From: Gnomoniopsis sp. IMI 355080
Taxonomy: Eukaryota > Ascomycota > Sordariomycetes > Diaporthales > Gnomoniaceae
Assembly (NCBI GenBank): GCA_027946555.1
Contig: JAPEVC010000035.1
Span: forward strand, 62,001-126,000
Direction of reading: 5' to 3'
Length of the DNA stretch: 64,000 nt
Shown here piece after piece: positions 59,800-64,000 of this stretch. The translations under genes and the position numbers were made by a program. The notes beneath the pieces are model-generated. The model made no database searches and had not been told where the DNA came from. It saw only the letters and a list, made by a program, of their open reading frames with translations. How positions within the stretch are numbered: the stretch's first letter is position 1; each line of letters starts with the position of its first letter.

Positions 59800-61010
59800 T
59801 CGCAGCTATACGGTATACCTCACAATGCGATACGCCGTCCATTCATCTCTGCCATTGAGAACAACGAAGTCGTACGCAAGGATCTCGTGCCTGTAGTCCT
59901 TCACGGGAGCAATCGCCTGCACGATTGGGCAATGGCCGTAGATTGCAAATGTTGCTATCGTCGTGCGAAATAGACAACACCCAGGATTCGGTGATTCAGC
60001 TCCCTCTCGCGGCCGACAAGGCGGAACAATTCGACCACACCACGAACGGCCAGCGTCATGCTATGTGCACTCTGGCGGTCGGCGATACCTAGGTAGCAAG
60101 AGCTTGGTCCCCACAATTCACCTGGCACGTAAGACAAGGGAAATACATCAGACGGGTGCCCATGAAAGAAGCATCACAGTCGAAACGCGTCCGGTCACCA
60201 ATGTGTGGGTCCAACTTATCCAGTTGTGTCTGTGTGACATCTTCCCTTGCAAAGCCAGCAGGCCAGCAGAGTAGTCCGGCTGCGGTCGAGGTGAGACCAA
60301 GGGTTGTGCGCAATCCCAAAATTGATCCACACCCTCAATAAGCTTATTCAAGTGTGTGGCACCCCAAGTAGCCAAAGTCTTCGCCGAAGGCACTATCAGA
60401 GGCACAATGTCGCGGACGACCCGGGCCTCGTTCTTCGCTGCGACCTTGGGGGATGTCTTGTTGATTACAGTTTCTGGGGAAAGGGTCGTTTGTGGCGTAA
60501 GATGTGAGAAACCTGGGGCTTCTTTGGGTCTGTCGCGATACGAAGCAATGTGCGAATAAAGGCACGGCTAGCGTCCACCCACCCATAATCTCACAGGAAG
60601 CTATTTGTTTTTATTTCGAGAAGTATTTGATAGGCGGTGTCCCTATAGTGGGTGCATTTAGCATCCCTGGTGCCCGTCACTGGCCTTGTCGTCGTCGGAG
60701 CCGGGCCGAGATCGTTGGCGCCCCTTTCGGTCGAGGCCACTTTCGACATAAGGAGCAGCCCTTGTATTTTCGGAATCCATGCCCCTCGACTGGTCTTCCA
60801 TCTCTCGCAGCGCCAGAGCCGGGGGCCAATGTCCCTGCCGGGCCAAGTATTCCACAGGATTAACGTTGCTGTGTGTATTCTAGCTGTCGACCTGTGGGGT
60901 TGATCCCCGAGTCCAGACAGAATAGCGGCCAACGCTTGTGTGTTGGTCTGATCGTCGTCCAGAAAGGGGCTCAGGAAGTCTCTCGGCTTCAACTTAAGCA
61001 TTTCTGATAC
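59800..61010 (-). pseudogene. Decayed gene of a fungal DUF7924-like family
   Basis: Minus-strand fragments follow one another but change frame. About 61.0-60.6 kb holds KPRDFLSPFLDDDQTNTQAL and TLILWNTWPGRDIGPRLWRC, then YRDTAYQILLEIKTNSF. About 60.4 kb holds VPSAKTLATWGATHLNKLIE and PRPQPDYSAGL. About 60.15 kb holds LMYFPCLTCQVNCG, and about 60.05 kb holds DRQSAHSMTLAVRGVVELFR. About 59.85 kb holds IYGHCPIV and VVLNGRDEWTAYR. This order matches an uncharacterised protein family abundant in filamentous fungi, which I believe is DUF7924. At least three frame changes mark it as dead. Function of the family is unknown. Confidence 0.68.
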
Positions 61011-62251
61011 GACCTCTCATAAGGAATCGGCGTCGCTTGGCGGGGTGCAGGCTGCAGTGGTCTTCGTCGGTCTCCCATTGTAAGTCGCTACAAGCGCGAG
61101 GGTGAGAGACGCAGGTAGTGCATACATAAAGTGTCGCAACGCGTGGTGTTCAATGGCTTGATGGACTCATGAGGACACAGTGCCGACTTTGTAGCCAAGG
61201 GGCGGCGGACTGGGAAGATGACTGTGACTCGACACTTGATGGCGCTGCCAGCCTCCGGAGGTCACGCGTTCGTCTCAAATTTGTCGACTATCCGAGTGGC
61301 TCGTGTGTGCCTCGTTGAGCTTGCAGCTCTTCTTACACTGGTAAGGGCTCCAATGCCACCTCCGTAAATGCATTTGCGACTGTATCAACACCATACTTGA
61401 TAGACTCTGGGTGTTGAGAGCAGCTACTTGGTTTACGTAATCATGCCGGTGTTCATCTCATACACAAGCCAACTTCAACGAGACCATTTTGAACACCAAC
61501 TCGATGCCCATTCCCGGTTTGAAAGAGAGGCAATGCTAATGAATAGACACAGTTACTCACCTCAAGGGCACCATCCCCATCTCTTGCATACTCGTATAAT
61601 ATACGGGTGTTGAGCATCTTTTCACACGTCAGCCTCTACTTGAAGAGAGCCTCTATGCGACAGCGTGCAGGGCTTGGATGTACGGTGACTTCTGACAGTC
61701 AACAGCAGTTTATGCCGAGTGGCGAGAATCCCCGCGCCACTGGAAGCAGGTGAGAAACAATTCACCACGTCCAGCTTTGAAGATAACAGTAGTGTGCGGA
61801 GAGATGAAGTGGTCCGTAGCTAAGCAATTTCGAGGGACAAGGATGCCGCTAATAAGCTGCGGACCCGGAATTGAATTTAAAGCGGTAAGGATGTACAGGA
61901 ACGATCTCCACCTTTTTTCTTCTTTTTGGCTGAGGCGAATTTTTATTTCGGGCCACGCTGTCACCCCTGAACTGACAGACTGACAAAACTCGCCCGGCTT
62001 TAATTCTTTCCGCCCGGGCGCCGACTTGGCAAGACTCAGGAGACGAAATCGAACCACTCGCGGACACAAAATCCCGTACCGGAATTACCTAATCCAGTAC
62101 GCAGGTACGCGAGCCGATCTGCGCCGAAGTCGCCTCGTCAAATTTATCAATTTCTGCCGTCTCAACACCTGCAGACACCGCCCAACTGTCTGTCTGTACA
62201 ACCCTCAACCGCGACGACGACGACGACGACACTCACAACCAGCTGCCCACC
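61011..62251. other. Spacer and ERG3 promoter region
   Basis: The left part may continue the decayed gene. No intact gene is seen. A run of GAC triplets (62212-62230) lies in the ERG3 5' leader. Confidence 0.45.
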
Positions 62252-63369
62252 ATGGATGTAATACTCGAATTCCTGGATCCAATTGCGCTGGATAAGGTTT
62301 ATGCGTGGGCATTGCCTCACCCTGGGACCGCCGGCCCCAACGGCGGCTTGGACATGAGCAGCAGCAGCAACGCAACAACGTACCCAAATTCCACTCCCGA
62401 CTTTGACGTTTCGGCCCCTGCTTCATTATGGCCGCGCGACAACATCTATCGCCAGATCATCTCTATTCTGTTCCTCACTCAAATCGGCGCAACGTCTCTT
62501 TACTTTGTCTTCAGCGCGCTCTCGTACTACTTCATCTACGATCGACGGCTGGAGTATCACCCTCGCTTTCTGAAGAATCAGGTTCGCCAAGAGATCAGCT
62601 CGTCGATGCGCGCTGTGCCGGTCATCAACATACTGACCCTGCCCTGGTTCTTGGGTGAGGTCCGTGGCCACAGCTTACTTTACGGTGACGTGAGCGACTA
62701 TGGCTGGTCCTTTTTGGTAGTCACGACGGTCTTGTACATGGCTTTCAATGACATTGGCATCTACTGGATTCACCGTCTGGAGCACCACCCAAGCATTTAC
62801 AAGTATATTCACAAACCCCACCACAAATGGATCAGTGAGTACTCCCTTTATGCTCTCCTATGCTTAATTGATGCAATGACGCTGATCCTTCACCCTTAGT
62901 TCCAACTCCATGGGCAGCCTTGGCTTTCCACCCGCTTGATGGCTATGTGCAGTCCCTGCCTTACCAGTGAGAATCCCCCCCTCGGTCCTAAACCTTCTCT
63001 TTGCTGGCCATCCAAATCCGCTAACACTCACATTAAAGCATTTTCCCCTTCATTTTCCCGATCCAGAGATATCTGTATCTGGCACTTTTCGTGGCCGTCC
63101 AAGTCTGGACGATTCTGATTCATGACGGCGACATGATCACCGGCCACTGGACCGAGAAGTTCATCAACAGCCCTGCACACCACACACTCCACCACATGTA
63201 CTTCACCGTCAACTACGGACAGTACTTCACCTGGGCCGACAACTTTTTCGGCTCACACCGGGCACCGCAGCCGGAGCTGGACCCTCTGAACGATGCCCTT
63301 AAAGTGATGAAGGCCAAGGGTCTGGTAGATGAGCAGGGCAATCCAATTAAGAAGACCAAAGGGGAATAG
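62252..63369 (+). CDS. ERG3: Sterol C-5 desaturase
   Basis: Three exons, 62252-62834, 62900-62966 and 63039-63369, give 326 aa. The enzyme is an endoplasmic-reticulum membrane protein that introduces the C-5(6) double bond in ergosterol synthesis, using cytochrome b5 and oxygen. The N-terminus (DVILEFLDPIALDKVYAW) is typical of Erg3. Histidine clusters for the di-iron centre are HRLEHH, HKPHHKW and HHTLHH, all intact. At least three membrane segments lie before and after them (SILFLTQIGATSLYFVFSAL and others). The 67-nt middle exon encodes most of VPTPWAALAFHPLDGYVQSL. Length and ends are normal. Loss of Erg3 activity is known to give azole tolerance in yeasts, but this copy looks functional. 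Confidence 0.93.
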
Positions 63370-64000
63370 AGTTCTTGTGCAGTCAAACCAGACGAACGAG
63401 CGGGGTGTGTAAATATCTTATCCGGGCTTTAATGCCGACGCGTATGTGTTGCAAATGCAGCAGCACAAGTACATACAAGTACAATACCTAATTAATAATC
63501 AGTCTTCATGACACAAATTCAACACTTACTGTATCTTTCAAGGCATCGTATCGAGTGTGAAATTCAATCATAGATTATGCAGGTCTGTAGATCTCCAAGT
63601 CGATAAGCTTTTGAGTCTTCTTCCCGGCATAGGTGAGCATACTGGATAGTGAGCACCGATAATTCGAAGTCTTTGTCGGGTTCTGCTTTGACTCAAGATC
63701 ACAATAACCAGTTCAAGTTCATATTGGGCGAGTGCTACAAGAGGAGTATTCTATTCTTGCGGTGATGGTGACACGTACACTTGCTTTGCATATACGACTT
63801 AAGATCGCTTGGTTTTAGTTTGAGATGGACAGAACGAAACTAGTGACTATAGGTGCGTTTCAAGGTTTGTTTGTACCGAGAGTTTCTATTCTTGACTTAC
63901 GCTTTCAAGTAACGTACCGTGGAATCTAAATTCCTCAACTCGAAAACTTAAATCAATAGTGAGATAGTTCTCCATAGAAAACGTTCAGTCAGGAGCCATA
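63370..64000. other. ERG3 downstream flank
   Basis: No gene is recognised up to the right edge. Confidence 0.45.

Overview
The window is nuclear DNA of a filamentous ascomycete (Pezizomycotina). Protein genes carry several short introns (about 50-160 bp) with GTRNGT donors and AG acceptors. A septation kinase, a sterol C-5 desaturase and a highly reducing polyketide synthase (HR-PKS) all match filamentous fungi. AT-rich islands resemble DNA altered by repeat-induced point mutation (RIP). I cannot name the class or species. Gene models are my own manual splicing. For most multi-exon genes the exon lengths sum to an exact multiple of three, which supports the models.

Left part (1-11.8 kb), conserved housekeeping block: 5' end of a SepH/Cdc7-like septation kinase (-), a conserved fungal protein starting MGLPLYR (-), dihydrofolate synthase (+), a DUF218-like protein (+), an alpha/beta hydrolase (-), and a tRNA-Lys(CUU) gene (+). 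Besides the ordinary anticodon-loop intron, this tRNA gene carries a 58-bp insert between G53 and T54 with all three signals of a spliceosomal intron. This is the most unusual object in the window.

Centre (12-35 kb), accessory secondary-metabolism region: relics of an MFS transporter and a P450 (-), an intact 12-exon HR-PKS of 2619 aa (KS-AT-DH-MT-ER-KR-ACP, -), a 14-TM-type MFS exporter (-), a Pth11/rhodopsin-like membrane protein (+) and an intact P450 (+). The PKS, transporter and P450 plausibly build, modify and export one reduced, C-methylated polyketide. No release enzyme, transcription factor or trans-acting partner is seen.

Right part (35-64 kb): a long gene-poor stretch with one possible 37-aa membrane micropeptide, a secreted S10-type serine carboxypeptidase homologue (-), a coiled-coil protein (-), a secreted G1 peptidase (-), a secreted type-B carboxylesterase with a Pro/Ala-rich insert (+), a full-length P450 whose haem-ligand Cys is Tyr (-), an aldo/keto reductase (+), a decayed DUF7924-like gene (-) and ERG3 (+). 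The palindrome ACCTAGGT occurs ten times, always outside the genes' coding exons, where about one copy is expected by chance.
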